From: Sphingobacterium corticibacterium
Lineage (GTDB): Bacteria > Bacteroidota > Bacteroidia > Sphingobacteriales > Sphingobacteriaceae
Assembly (NCBI RefSeq): GCF_004208525.1
Contig: NZ_SGIT01000002.1
Location: forward strand, 620,001 to 684,000
Reading direction: 5' to 3'
Length of the DNA stretch: 64,000 nt
The stretch's first letter is position 1, and each line of letters opens with the position of its first letter. Made by a program: the position numbers and the translations under genes. Positions 26,742 to 37,000 of the stretch are shown one piece after another. The notes beneath the pieces were generated by a model, which worked only from the letters and a program-made list of their open reading frames with translations, did not search any database and had not been told where the DNA came from.

Positions 26742-28286
26742 TTATTTCGTTATTTTCAACCGGATCACATCGCCACTTGCGGTAACCGCACGAAGATCAA
26801 CCTCTCCTTCGTATACCGTCAAATTCACTCGACCTGTATTAAAAGGAACCCGTGTACCATTGACAAAAAAGCTGTTAAAACGTCCTGCACCATTCCCAAC
26901 GATCCGCGCCACATTATGTTCAATGACAATGGTCGGTTCTTCAATCCATTCATAAGACGTGACACTACCCAGAGGTGTATAGAAATATCCCATCCCCGCT
27001 GCATAAAATGCACTGCTCGTCTTCAATTTCAAAAAATCGATATCCGGCAAGCTACCATCAGCTTGACGTGGCCACAAAAGTTGGGTTTCATCCAGACTCA
27101 TAAAATCATCCGCCGTTACTTCCATATTCACCGGCAGAAAGGAGTTATTGCTTATTTGAGAAAGCTCCTGATTTACATTCACCATATGTTGGCCTGCCGT
27201 ACGCGGGCTATAGGATAGGTTATGCCGAATAATATGTCCATACCCATCCACATCTACAGCTTCCTCTCTGGATTTGCGCGTCAACATATTAAAGTTAGAA
27301 GGATTCCGATACCCCGTATTGTTTTCCCATAGGATTCCACCTAGATGGTGATTCGCATATAATCCTTGATTACGGTTTTGAAAGGCAATATTATTCCGGA
27401 CAACATGCATCGGTATGGCCGATGGTGCATCCGCATTCTCTCCCATACCATAGCCTCCTGCTTTTATACCCGTTCCATCTCCCGCAGTTTCAAAGGTTCC
27501 CGGTTTATAGCCATTATAAAACGCCCAACAGTTTTCAATCGTATAAGCGGCATAAGCACTGATTAAATCGAAGCCATCGTCACTGTTCCACCAGGCTCTA
27601 CAGCCGCGGAACACATTGCCCGTGCTGGTCGTGTTTGTCGGGTGCCCCCCAAAACCATCCACATTCCCTCCGCGACCACCGTCAGAAACATAGTCCCAGT
27701 TATTATAAGCGTCACAGTTCAAGACCAAGTTATTTGAACCTCGCACCAAATAAAAGCCGATCGCCATCCCATCGTGCATGGCGAGGTTTTCATAGATATT
27801 ATTGTTTCCCCCATCGTTTCGGAAGCATTCAGACTGCGTATGTCCTACGATGGTCACTTGTGTGCCGATCACTTCAAAGTTTTTGAAATGCAGATTGGAG
27901 CCGCTGACGTAAAAGACAACCACCCGACGATCTGCCGGCTTCACGTCCGACATATCGAATATCGGACGCTCACCTTCGTAACCGTAATAATGTATCCGTT
28001 GGTTTTCACTCGCCCCACTTTTACTCATATCAAACACATGTGCCCATACGCTTCCACTGGTGGGTGTCATAATCTGCTCCGGCTTGATCCGATACGTTCC
28101 ACCGCGGAAATATACCGTATCACCGGATTGCACCAGCGACTGCGCTTTGTTCAGCGTTGCAAAAGGTTCTCCCTTTGTTCCGGCATTATTATCATCTCCG
28201 TCCACGGCAATGTAATAGGTATGTGCGGACACCGAAAAACCTATCGTGCATAGCATTATTAAAATAAAAAGAATATTTTTTTTCAT
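26742..28286 (-). CDS. PL9-like pectate lyase (right-handed beta-helix)
   Basis: This 514-residue secreted protein has a signal peptide (about 1-21) and an AVDGDDNNAGTKGEPFATL start typical of PL9-type beta-helix lyases. Parallel beta-helix rungs run from about 90 to 400, and a small C-terminal beta domain follows (about 440-514). GDGTGIKAGGYG near residue 274 corresponds to the family's catalytic Lys region, and WNSDDGFDL is another PL9 hallmark; acidic residues around it would bind calcium. PL9 enzymes cleave homogalacturonan, or in some members rhamnogalacturonan, by beta-elimination. It lies 15 bp after SusD and is the only recognisable degradative enzyme in the left half of locus C. The exact specificity is not decided by the sequence. 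Confidence 0.88.
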   Translation of the reverse strand: MKKNILFILIMLCTIGFSVSAHTYYIAVDGDDNNAGTKGEPFATLNKAQSLVQSGDTVYFRGGTYRIKPEQIMTPTSGSVWAHVFDMSKSGASENQRIHYYGYEGERPIFDMSDVKPADRRVVVFYVSGSNLHFKNFEVIGTQVTIVGHTQSECFRNDGGNNNIYENLAMHDGMAIGFYLVRGSNNLVLNCDAYNNWDYVSDGGRGGNVDGFGGHPTNTTSTGNVFRGCRAWWNSDDGFDLISAYAAYTIENCWAFYNGYKPGTFETAGDGTGIKAGGYGMGENADAPSAIPMHVVRNNIAFQNRNQGLYANHHLGGILWENNTGYRNPSNFNMLTRKSREEAVDVDGYGHIIRHNLSYSPRTAGQHMVNVNQELSQISNNSFLPVNMEVTADDFMSLDETQLLWPRQADGSLPDIDFLKLKTSSAFYAAGMGYFYTPLGSVTSYEWIEEPTIVIEHNVARIVGNGAGRFNSFFVNGTRVPFNTGRVNLTVYEGEVDLRAVTASGDVIRLKITK

Positions 28287-28301
28287 CGTTTTTGGTTTAA
28301 A

Positions 28302-30080
28302 TTATTCCCCTACATCCCATTTAAACGGCAAATACCAGTTTTCACGACTCATCAATTTGCTGCGAACCGCATCTGCTTGTGGGTGTCCTTCCTTGCTCAA
28401 TTTCTCATAAATCTTATTTGCCAGAAAAGATGGATCGTTCCGGCGCATCGCTATGCGTAGCAAATCCTCCCAACGGCTGCCTTCAAAGGCCATTTCCAAA
28501 GCAGCTTCCTCAATCAGGTAATTCTCAATCTGTGTTAGGCTGTCTGTCGGATTGACTTCCTTGATGGTTACGTAAGCCCTTCCACGAATACCCGCATGCC
28601 GGTGCCAGGTAGCACGGAAATGCGGGTTATTCCCGTTCCGCGCGTCGAAGTCGTACGGAAAGGGCAAAAAGGTTTGCATGACATCAGTTTTGTCTGTTAG
28701 GTTTGGATCATCGTAAGCACTGCCTATGGTACCGTTTAAGAATGCTGCCGCAAGCTTATGGTGTCCATCCCGATTGGCAGCCTCAGCAAAGCGCAAATGC
28801 AGTTTTGCTGCACGATACAGATGCCATTTGCCATCACGCTGAAATTTATCGATAGGTAACATCGTTTCGATATCTGAAAACTCGTCCGTATATTTTGTCA
28901 CAACCCCTTCCTGTCCCATCATGGACACCGATAAATCCCGTCGTGCGTCGTAAGGCACGCCGTTCCGTTGGGTTTGGCTATTCCATAAATCGAGTGACTC
29001 CAAGCTCGGTTTCAATAGGTGGTCGCCTCCATTCGCCGCAAACAAGCTGATGAATGGATTCTGCGGACTAAAATTACTACTAAAGGGTAAGGACCATACC
29101 CATTCCGTATTCCACAGCTCATCCTGCGTACGCGAAAACATAGACCGCCAGCCCTGTGTCTTGCTGTTAATCAGTGTACGTACATCCTGTTCCCGATAGC
29201 GCAAATACCCCACTGCAATATCATTGTTGGTTGCCACTTCTGCCCATTTAATCTTATACCGATCGTAACGGAAGTTGTCGTTCCCTAAATTATCATAGCT
29301 GGTCATCACCAGCTTATAATATTCTGCCGCGCTCTGGTAATCGTTGTTCCACAAATGCAGATCGCCTAATAGGGCCTGCTTATTGATATAGAAGCGCTCC
29401 ATATTATATCCGTCCACCGCATACATCAGGGATTCTGTACTTGCATAAAGCAGCTTATAGGGAATGGATTCCATATCGGCGATAAGCTTCGTCAGCAACT
29501 GCTCAAATTCCAATAGTGGATATTTGTCCTTATCCAGTACCGCATCCGTATCTTCCAACGGATCGGTGATATAGGGTACGCGTCCGAAGTGTATGCCCAA
29601 TTGCAGATATACCCAGCTCCGCACGGCCATAATATCCGAATAGCGTTGATTATACTCTTCCGGCGTAAACTTATTTTCCGCGCGCATCACCTGAAAATTC
29701 GCCAGGACATCGTTACAATTGAGAATGACCTCGTAAAACTTACGTGGATTCACGTATGGATTATCCGCGCTGATGGCGCCAACATCGTTTGTATTGATTT
29801 CCTTTAAATAGGGGTTTGCCCGGTTGGTCACCGTAAGCAAATCTGCACGCAACTCATTCCAAAGAATGTGTTGTTCGGCCAGCGACAATAGCTTACCATA
29901 CACGCCGATAACGGCAGCATCTGCATCGTATATATTTCGATACATCTGTTCTTTGACTAAGACCTCATCCGGTTCCACGTCCAAGAACTTGCTGCAAGAA
30001 GGCAAGGCGAGACATGCCAGCGCAGCATATAGACCATATAGGGTGATACGTTTCATTTTTATGATTCTTATCATGTTCAT
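28302..30080 (-). CDS. SusD-like lipoprotein, pair 2 of locus C
   Basis: This 592-residue SusD/RagB protein has the lipobox ALPSC followed by SKFLDVEPDE. The start may be the ATG at 30080 or the inner ATG at 30056 (MKRITLYG); the latter gives a more compact signal peptide. SusD features are VRSWVYLQLGIHFGRVPYIT, KQALLGDLHLWNNDYQSAAEYYK and EAALEMAFEGSRWEDLLRIAMR. It is 16 bp downstream of the second SusC and upstream of the PL9 lyase, so its ligand is probably an oligogalacturonide or rhamnogalacturonan oligosaccharide. Confidence 0.92.
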   Translation of the reverse strand: MNMIRIIKMKRITLYGLYAALACLALPSCSKFLDVEPDEVLVKEQMYRNIYDADAAVIGVYGKLLSLAEQHILWNELRADLLTVTNRANPYLKEINTNDVGAISADNPYVNPRKFYEVILNCNDVLANFQVMRAENKFTPEEYNQRYSDIMAVRSWVYLQLGIHFGRVPYITDPLEDTDAVLDKDKYPLLEFEQLLTKLIADMESIPYKLLYASTESLMYAVDGYNMERFYINKQALLGDLHLWNNDYQSAAEYYKLVMTSYDNLGNDNFRYDRYKIKWAEVATNNDIAVGYLRYREQDVRTLINSKTQGWRSMFSRTQDELWNTEWVWSLPFSSNFSPQNPFISLFAANGGDHLLKPSLESLDLWNSQTQRNGVPYDARRDLSVSMMGQEGVVTKYTDEFSDIETMLPIDKFQRDGKWHLYRAAKLHLRFAEAANRDGHHKLAAAFLNGTIGSAYDDPNLTDKTDVMQTFLPFPYDFDARNGNNPHFRATWHRHAGIRGRAYVTIKEVNPTDSLTQIENYLIEEAALEMAFEGSRWEDLLRIAMRRNDPSFLANKIYEKLSKEGHPQADAVRSKLMSRENWYLPFKWDVGE

Positions 30081-30096
30081 TCTTTTAACTATTATC

Positions 30097-33000
30097 CTAA
30101 AATCCAGCTTTGATACCCACTTGTATTGTCCTGAATTGCGGTGTCATACCAATATCGATACCTTGGCTATAGATCGAGCTGTTGGCACTAAATTCCGGAT
30201 CATATCCTAGGTATTTCGAAACCGTAAACAAGTTGTTGACCGTCAGAAAAGCATCAAATGATTTCAGAATATCGCGATTAACCGGCACATGGTAACCAAA
30301 ATTGATCGTGCGCAAGCGCAGGTACGAACCATCTTCTATCCAGCGATCGGAGAATTCCGCATTATTTAACGGATCGCCCCAGTTCGCCCGCGGTATATTG
30401 GTCTGCTGTCCTTCCTCTTTCCAGCGGTAGTTCACTGCGATGCTTTGGTTGTGATAGGAAGATACATTTTCCAAGCGATGGCGTGTCGCGTTGTACACAT
30501 CATTGCCGAGCGAATAAGTAAACAGCGCATGCATTGAAAAACGTTTGTAGCGCAGCGTCGTGTGCAATGAACCGAACCAATCGGGATTAGGGTTACCGAT
30601 CACCACCCGGTCTTTCTCATCGATGATATTATCGCCATTTTGATCGACGAAATGCACATCTCCCGCTTCAAACGGCAGCAAACTACCGTCTGTTAAACGT
30701 CTGCTCAAACCGGTATTCGCTGCATCACGTGCGGTTGCAAATACGCCGTAAGTCTGCAAACCGTAAAACTGGTTTGCTGCACCGCCTTCTTCCGTAATCA
30801 TACGCGCACCGTAATACGTCGTTTCAAATGCGCCACCGGGTAGGGTCAACACTTTATTCCGATAGGCCGCCAGTTGTAGCCCCATATCCCACTTCAGATT
30901 CGGCTTGTTGATCAAACGTCCTGTGATATTCAAATCGAGTCCATTATTCCGCATTGCCGCACCATTTGTAAAGGCTAAATCCATACCCGTCTGCGCCGAT
31001 AGCGCCTGATAGGTAATCATATCCTTAAAACGGTGATTATAAATATCCAACGATACATTGACACGTTCTTTCGCCAATGACAGATCAAGCCCCAGATTAG
31101 TTTTGAAGGCACGCTCCCATTGTAGCGCAGGGTTTCCGATATTCCCGCGGATAAGTCCCTGTACCCCCAGAAAATTCTGGGAAATATAATAGGTACGCGC
31201 GGCATAATCTCCAATATCGTCATTTCCCGACACCCCATAAGAAGCCCGTAGTTTCAGGAGATTAATAACATCGGTACGAAAAAAATCCTCAGCCGAAACC
31301 ATCCAAGCCGCATGGAGCGCTGTATTCAATGCAAAAGCATCTTTACCCAGTTTCAAAGCACCATGACGCGCCTCGTTACCAAAGCGTGAGGAACCATCTA
31401 AGGCCGCATCCCAACGCACCATATAGCGTTCTTTATATGCATATTCATGCGACATATAGGTATTCATCCAGTTCGCATTACCAAATCCACCACGGATCTG
31501 GCGCAACAAATTGCTTCCGCCCGTTACATTCACGTAATTATCGTTTGCCGTATTAAACGCCAAACCATAATCATACTCCGCATTGCGCTGCTGTACCCGG
31601 AAACCAACGCGGTTGCTTAACCGATGGTCTGTCCCGAAGGTATTGTTAGCACTAAAGTAGGTCTCATTAAATAATCCAAACAACTTCCGGTTCTGGACAC
31701 CCGCTTCATTCCGTATCTCCGCCGTCGGTTGATCTTCGGAAAACACGCCCAGCTCCGGTAAGAAAAAATTCTCCCGGCCTTTATCGTATACCAATCCGGC
31801 GATCGTACGCAAGGCATAACGCTCATTAAATTGATAGTTGAAATGCAAATTCCCCACAAAACGGTAACTCTGGTTCTGTCCTATCGTGTTCTCACTAACC
31901 AACACCGCCGGATTACTCTGATTAAAGACATCCACATCGGCAAATACCGGCGACATGTTGCCCTGTTCATCAAAACCATAAGGTGCCAGAAACGGTGATT
32001 TCACGAGTGCCTGATATAGCGGACTGGAATACGAATCCACTCCTTGGTTTCGAATATGATGTCGATTGTAGGAAAAAGAGAGGTTGCTCTGCATTGTAAA
32101 TTTTTCTGATAAGGTAAGATCCCCATTCAGGCGCATGTTATAGCGGGTTAGGTCGTCATACTGCAAGACTCCCCGATCATTCGTATAACCGGCCGACAAC
32201 GCATACTGCGCAATATTATCTCCCCCCGCTACTTTCAGATAATAGTTTTGGTTGATACTATGATCCATGACCTCCGATTGCCAGTCGGTTTCATTCATAT
32301 AGCTATAGCGCTCGGTATTTTCGGCATCCAGTTTATAATATGGTAACCGCGCAATAGAATCAGCTCCCAACCCCTGTGTACTCAACAATTCCGACAAGTA
32401 GTTTCGATATCCCCTGCTGTCCATCACCGGTAGGTTTTTCGGCTTGTTGTTGAAACCAGTCGTCGCCAGAAAATCAATCCGTGTCGCCAGCTCTTTCGCA
32501 CGGGCAGTAGTAATAAAGATGACCCCATTACTCCCTTTGGCACCATATAGTGCCGATCCATCTTTTAATACCGTGATGTTATCAATGTCTTTCACATCGA
32601 TATTGGCCAGACCGGATTCACGGTAATTGGCGAGTAGCTCGGCACTATAATCCTCATCATCGTAGAGCACACCATCTACCACCAAAAGCGGTTTGGATGT
32701 ACCATAAAACGAATTGATCCCGCGAAGGCTTAGATTTGCACCGGTGTTGGTTGTCCCCGAATTACGCACCACATTCAAACCGGCAATTTTCCCTTGCAGG
32801 AACTGCGCCGTATTATCATTGGAAGTCGTTTTCCAACGGTATTTCCCTAAATCCACCGTCTGCACCGCCGCAACCTGCGACAGCACACTTTGTTTTTCAT
32901 TAAACAAGACTGCTTCCTGGCGAATAGGGTTGTAGTCTTCTTCGTATAACCAGATCTCCAGATTGGATTCTCCGGTCTTCGCAAATACGATTTTCTCTTG

Positions 33001-33297
33001 ATAACCCGGTGCATTGATGGTTATTTTAGCCGTCGGCGAAGGCAGTTTGAGGGAGAACGTTCCATCATCTTCTGTAATGGCTGCCGAGAAACCAACCACC
33101 TGCACGTTGGCTCCTATTACCGGTGCCCCGCTATCTGCCACCCGGACGGTTCCCGAAATCGTCAATTCCTGAACAGCCCCCGCTGCTATCTCCAGTTTTA
33201 CGGATGGCGTGACCGATCGTGCCTGCAACGACCCGACCGACATGCAGGTGGCTAATGCCGCACCTCCGATAAATAGTTTATATTTCAATTGCATCAT
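30097..33297 (-). CDS. SusC-like TonB receptor, pair 2 of locus C (divergent N-terminus)
   Basis: This 1066-residue receptor has a signal peptide (about 1-27), a carboxypeptidase-regulatory domain (about 45-118; ISGTVRVADSGAPVIGANVQ), a plug (about 140-265; FLQGKIAGLNVVRNSG, KPLLVVDGVLYDDED, TVLKDGSALYGAKGSNGVIF) and a TonB barrel ending in RTIQVGIKAGF. The usual EEVVVVGYG stretch after the regulatory domain is missing and is replaced by RQEAVLFNEKQSVLSQVAAV, so the TonB-contact region diverges from the other three receptors here. It lies 9 bp after a fasciclin lipoprotein and 16 bp before its SusD. It belongs to the pectin operon. Confidence 0.92.
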   Translation of the reverse strand: MMQLKYKLFIGGAALATCMSVGSLQARSVTPSVKLEIAAGAVQELTISGTVRVADSGAPVIGANVQVVGFSAAITEDDGTFSLKLPSPTAKITINAPGYQEKIVFAKTGESNLEIWLYEEDYNPIRQEAVLFNEKQSVLSQVAAVQTVDLGKYRWKTTSNDNTAQFLQGKIAGLNVVRNSGTTNTGANLSLRGINSFYGTSKPLLVVDGVLYDDEDYSAELLANYRESGLANIDVKDIDNITVLKDGSALYGAKGSNGVIFITTARAKELATRIDFLATTGFNNKPKNLPVMDSRGYRNYLSELLSTQGLGADSIARLPYYKLDAENTERYSYMNETDWQSEVMDHSINQNYYLKVAGGDNIAQYALSAGYTNDRGVLQYDDLTRYNMRLNGDLTLSEKFTMQSNLSFSYNRHHIRNQGVDSYSSPLYQALVKSPFLAPYGFDEQGNMSPVFADVDVFNQSNPAVLVSENTIGQNQSYRFVGNLHFNYQFNERYALRTIAGLVYDKGRENFFLPELGVFSEDQPTAEIRNEAGVQNRKLFGLFNETYFSANNTFGTDHRLSNRVGFRVQQRNAEYDYGLAFNTANDNYVNVTGGSNLLRQIRGGFGNANWMNTYMSHEYAYKERYMVRWDAALDGSSRFGNEARHGALKLGKDAFALNTALHAAWMVSAEDFFRTDVINLLKLRASYGVSGNDDIGDYAARTYYISQNFLGVQGLIRGNIGNPALQWERAFKTNLGLDLSLAKERVNVSLDIYNHRFKDMITYQALSAQTGMDLAFTNGAAMRNNGLDLNITGRLINKPNLKWDMGLQLAAYRNKVLTLPGGAFETTYYGARMITEEGGAANQFYGLQTYGVFATARDAANTGLSRRLTDGSLLPFEAGDVHFVDQNGDNIIDEKDRVVIGNPNPDWFGSLHTTLRYKRFSMHALFTYSLGNDVYNATRHRLENVSSYHNQSIAVNYRWKEEGQQTNIPRANWGDPLNNAEFSDRWIEDGSYLRLRTINFGYHVPVNRDILKSFDAFLTVNNLFTVSKYLGYDPEFSANSSIYSQGIDIGMTPQFRTIQVGIKAGF

Positions 33298-33306
33298 CTA
33301 ATTGGT

Positions 33307-34758
33307 TTAGTTGGTTTTTTGTTTCGGTACAAAGCGCAGATAGTCCAGTACCAGTGTATTGTTGCCTGCTGTCGTAGTTGCAGCTGATTGCAATACCGGA
33401 ACAATCCGGTTGTAGTCTGCCAGATTAAACTCTCCGAGGTAAACCTCATCGTAGCTATTCCGTTCTACATTGGTATATGGAAACACATAAATTCGCTCTC
33501 TGACTTCTACATCAGGATCCTCTTCGCTCGGACGCGTATCAAATTCAAAAATACCGACCTGCTGCTGGAATACATTGGTCTGTACATCGTTCAGCGCTCG
33601 CCAATATACATCGTAGGTTGTACTGTACATCCGAGGGGTCCGATATACGATCTGCAGACTAGAAACACCGTGATTTTGCACCATAATATCCTTAAAAAAC
33701 TCGCCGTAAGGGTCTTTCCGTATCCGGTGGAAGGTACTCGCGGTAACAGATTCGGAAAAGCCCCAAGGCTCTTCTCCTTGCACATAGGTATCTATTAGCT
33801 TATTGACAACGGGCAGCGTTGATCTATCTAACACATGCACCCAACCGTTGCTTAACCGCACAGACTGGCTGATAGCCGATTTATCTACCGGAAACGACAC
33901 ATTCGATGCACTCAGTAGCATAGCTGGTAAATTGTCTTTGCTATATGCCTGTTTAAAAAGCATATCTTTTACTATTTCGTATTGACCAATGGCATAGGAG
34001 GAATCGGCATGGTTACGGTAGTTTACATAGGGTAAAAACTGCGCTACCTCTGCTGTAAAATCTTCATCCTTCAATATAAAATAGGTAAAATGCTGGTTTT
34101 CATTCCGCACATCACCCACTTCCCGCAGGAATTCGTTGTTTAAGTAGTAGTCTTCGGGATCTTCAACTACGGCCGTATCATAAAGGTTGTATTCATTGAG
34201 ACTGAGAATAAACGCATTCTGCAGCTCATCGCTATGTGCATTCATATATTCCCATAGGCTTTGTCTCGGCGTCAATACGTCTGTAATGATGTGATACATT
34301 CCATCAGCTCCCGCCTGGTTCGACTTGCTAAAGGCTGCCCCATCGATTTCGCTGTTTACGAAATCCAAGGTCTTCCCACTAAGCATCGTTAGGCGAACAG
34401 TATCCGCGGAGGCATTCAAACGATGGGTGGATACGGCAATATGATTTTTCACAAAATTTACCCGAGTTTCCGGATCATCGGGCAACCCGGCCAATGCAGC
34501 CTGCATCCGGCTATTTTCCGGAACAAAAACCGTATACGCATTATTCCCATCCAATATTTCGTCTACGCCCGAAGTGCGTAGCAACTTCATAAACTCGCTG
34601 GCCTCAGATTCTTGGTCCAAACGTTCCAACAGCGGTTCGTTCGTCAGTCCCTCGTTATCCCGCGCATGTTCATCCCAGGGGTCTGAGCAACCAACTTGCA
34701 GTAATAGGATACAGATCAATCCTATCAAAGGTGTTAATATATGGTGTTTTTTCATCAT
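33307..34758 (-). CDS. Fasciclin-domain lipoprotein with C-terminal beta-sandwich
   Basis: This 483-residue lipoprotein has the lipobox LLQVGC near residue 24. A fasciclin (Fas1) domain occupies about residues 40-170, with the H1-like motif NAYTVFVPENSRMQAAL and the H2-like GMYHIITDVLTP. A second, weaker Fas1-like segment follows, and the C-terminus (about 350-483) is a beta-sandwich ending LVLDYLRFVP that looks like a carbohydrate-binding module. It stands 9 bp before the pair 2 susC. Fas1 lipoproteins beside SusC/D are probable surface adhesion or glycan-capture subunits; this role is inferred. Confidence 0.85.
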   Translation of the reverse strand: MMKKHHILTPLIGLICILLLQVGCSDPWDEHARDNEGLTNEPLLERLDQESEASEFMKLLRTSGVDEILDGNNAYTVFVPENSRMQAALAGLPDDPETRVNFVKNHIAVSTHRLNASADTVRLTMLSGKTLDFVNSEIDGAAFSKSNQAGADGMYHIITDVLTPRQSLWEYMNAHSDELQNAFILSLNEYNLYDTAVVEDPEDYYLNNEFLREVGDVRNENQHFTYFILKDEDFTAEVAQFLPYVNYRNHADSSYAIGQYEIVKDMLFKQAYSKDNLPAMLLSASNVSFPVDKSAISQSVRLSNGWVHVLDRSTLPVVNKLIDTYVQGEEPWGFSESVTASTFHRIRKDPYGEFFKDIMVQNHGVSSLQIVYRTPRMYSTTYDVYWRALNDVQTNVFQQQVGIFEFDTRPSEEDPDVEVRERIYVFPYTNVERNSYDEVYLGEFNLADYNRIVPVLQSAATTTAGNNTLVLDYLRFVPKQKTN

Positions 34759-34840
34759 TTTTTCATTTATCTCTCAACTCGATCATAAAATGCATTTTGC
34801 TCCGATCTAAAACAGTATCAATTACGAGATTATGGAATGT

Positions 34841-35296
34841 CTAATTCGGATAATATGTCGGAAAAACATAAAAACTAAAATTTGGGTCATATCGAAATAA
34901 TGCGCCTACATGTGCATAAAACGGCTTCGGCTCCGTATAATTCAAATAGACACTACCTGAAAATTTTTTTGAACCCGTATAAGGATACGGTGTATATAAT
35001 ACGTCCCACCAAGCTGATTCAGTGTGAGGTTCGTCAAGCTCCGCATGTATCGAAAACTCATCGACTTCTTCCCAAAAAGCAAGGTTTACTGTAACTTCAT
35101 ACGTCAATGTATGACCATCAGAGAGTAATTCATATTTTCCAGAAAATTTACCATCTCCAGAGTCAAAAGTCAATTTATTATCGTCATAATAGGTTACATA
35201 ATTAGAGCCTACATTTTCCCACCATTCAATACGTTGTCCAAAGCTAATGTTACATAATAGTATTATGGATGCTATTATTAAAGTTATTCTTTTCAT
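34841..35296 (-). CDS. Small secreted protein of unknown function between two fasciclin genes
   Basis: This 151-residue protein has a clear signal peptide (about 1-20, ending ISFG-QR) and a mature part rich in aromatic residues and predicted beta strands (RIEWWENVGSNYVTYYDD, LTYEVTVNLAFWEEV). I recognise no family. Its DNA is visibly more AT-rich than the flanking Fas1 genes, and it interrupts an otherwise tight operon (41 bp and 82 bp gaps), which suggests a later insertion. It may bind glycan or form part of the surface complex; there is no direct evidence. Confidence 0.7.
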   Translation of the reverse strand: MKRITLIIASIILLCNISFGQRIEWWENVGSNYVTYYDDNKLTFDSGDGKFSGKYELLSDGHTLTYEVTVNLAFWEEVDEFSIHAELDEPHTESAWWDVLYTPYPYTGSKKFSGSVYLNYTEPKPFYAHVGALFRYDPNFSFYVFPTYYPN

Positions 35297-35337
35297 AATA
35301 TAAATATTTTAAAATTTGTCACTGTATCTTATTCTTT

Positions 35338-36987
35338 TTACGGGTAAACAGCATTGCCTTGCGTATCAAACTGCGGATAAAGTTGTTCTTGGTCTATCGG
35401 GATAAACTGAATAAAATCTAACCAAAACTGAGCGTTTACATTAGTATTTGTTTCAAAACGTAAAGTATGTCTATCGGTAACATCAATATCCACAATACCC
35501 ACCATTTTACAATTGTAATTATTGACGCCCGAAAGGTTGCCGGCAACATGCTTTTTATAACCTAATGCTTCTAACTCTCGATCAGGCAATGTACGTATCC
35601 GATATTCTCCAAGATTGAGCGAGCGCGATAATTTTACACCATTAAGATAGGTATCAACAGTATTGCCTCCATTTTGACGCCACCCAACCCAAACTTTATA
35701 TCTGCCCCGCACAATAACTGGGGTCTTAAACTCGACCCATGGAATAACCGCAGTTCTTAACGTAATCTGTAATCTATCACCGTTCACAGCCCCTTGCATA
35801 TTTGAGGCAGTCGAAAGCAGATAAGCTATCGTGGCGTTATCTGCACCACCCCATGTCACGTCACGAAGAAAACCTTTCGACATAACCAAATCACTTCTCC
35901 CGTAAGCGCCCGCTACCCGAATTTCAGGTTGATCCGCTGGATCCCAATCCACGCGAAAAGGTGAACGTTGCTTGATATAGATATCGTCTTTAATATAATG
36001 CAACACACCATTAACGGTCGTATTGTCGCTGGCTTCCCGGTCTACTTCCGCACCTTCCTCCAATTCGCCAAGCCATTCTTCTTCGTTCAATAGGATCTTC
36101 TCCCGATCCACTTTGACCAAGAGTACCTCCCTCGGAACCTGTGTGGTATGCGAACTGGAAAATGCTAAATCGGATACGTATTTCAAATCCGGCAACACAT
36201 GGTACGCAATATGCATATACAAGCTATCCTCCGGATTTGTTGGATTTCCGGTGTGGTTGTATTTGTCAACTAAATCTTGTATCGTGTTGAAACCCCGTTG
36301 GGCAAAAGCCGTATTGCTCACGGCGAGTACCGAGAAAAACTGTTCCGCTACCCGTTGATTGAGCAAGGCATCCAAACCGGTCAGGTGCAAGGCTTCAGCA
36401 AAAAGACTGAGGTTCGGGTCGGCTTCAATTTCCTCCATCACCGTGTTCGTGACTTTCGTAAACACCTTATCGACGCCGTGTACCACACCATTGCCCGTGC
36501 GGACATTCGGCATAATAATTTTCGATTCCTTGTTGAGGACGAAATAGGACTCCCCATCTATATTTTGCACCGCCGTGGTGATAAACATCCCGAACACAGA
36601 GTTGCGTTGAATCTTGCCATCCCGAAACTGTCCTGTAGATACAGTGTCCTGTATAATATGGAGGTTAACCAGATCTTTCACATCGCTTTTCGAGAGATCA
36701 CCCACGCTACCCTTTCCCTCGCTTTGCAAAAAAGCTTGCATCGCGTTGTTGTTCGGTGCGAATACTGTATACGTTCCCCAAGCATCCAGATAAGAAGCTG
36801 CCCCAGCCTGTACAATCGCTTCGGCAAAGAGGCTGTAATCCTCCTGCGCCGCGAGGAAACTGTTGATATTCGGGCTGGTATCCGTTGTTTCCGTGAAATT
36901 TTCCTTTGTACAGGAAAATAGCAACATAAAAAGCCCCGTCCATACGCATAGACTGATGCTCGATTTTAATATTTTCTTCATCTTCAT
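35338..36987 (-). CDS. Fasciclin-domain lipoprotein with C-terminal binding-type domain
   Basis: This 549-residue lipoprotein has the lipobox LLFSC near residue 22. Two Fas1 domains (YTVFAPNNNAMQAFL in the first, FFSVLAVSNTAFAQRGF in the second) are followed by a beta-sandwich (about 390-549) with PVIVRGRYKVWVGWRQNGGN and a C-terminal FWLDFIQFIPID, resembling the end of the neighbouring Fas1 protein. I place the start at 36987, where GGAG sits 5 bp upstream; a longer frame open to 37140 would overlap the SusD gene and lacks a signal peptide. It lies 13 bp after the pair 1 susD. Confidence 0.86.
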   Translation of the reverse strand: MKMKKILKSSISLCVWTGLFMLLFSCTKENFTETTDTSPNINSFLAAQEDYSLFAEAIVQAGAASYLDAWGTYTVFAPNNNAMQAFLQSEGKGSVGDLSKSDVKDLVNLHIIQDTVSTGQFRDGKIQRNSVFGMFITTAVQNIDGESYFVLNKESKIIMPNVRTGNGVVHGVDKVFTKVTNTVMEEIEADPNLSLFAEALHLTGLDALLNQRVAEQFFSVLAVSNTAFAQRGFNTIQDLVDKYNHTGNPTNPEDSLYMHIAYHVLPDLKYVSDLAFSSSHTTQVPREVLLVKVDREKILLNEEEWLGELEEGAEVDREASDNTTVNGVLHYIKDDIYIKQRSPFRVDWDPADQPEIRVAGAYGRSDLVMSKGFLRDVTWGGADNATIAYLLSTASNMQGAVNGDRLQITLRTAVIPWVEFKTPVIVRGRYKVWVGWRQNGGNTVDTYLNGVKLSRSLNLGEYRIRTLPDRELEALGYKKHVAGNLSGVNNYNCKMVGIVDIDVTDRHTLRFETNTNVNAQFWLDFIQFIPIDQEQLYPQFDTQGNAVYP

Positions 36988-37000
36988 CGTTCTCCTATCG

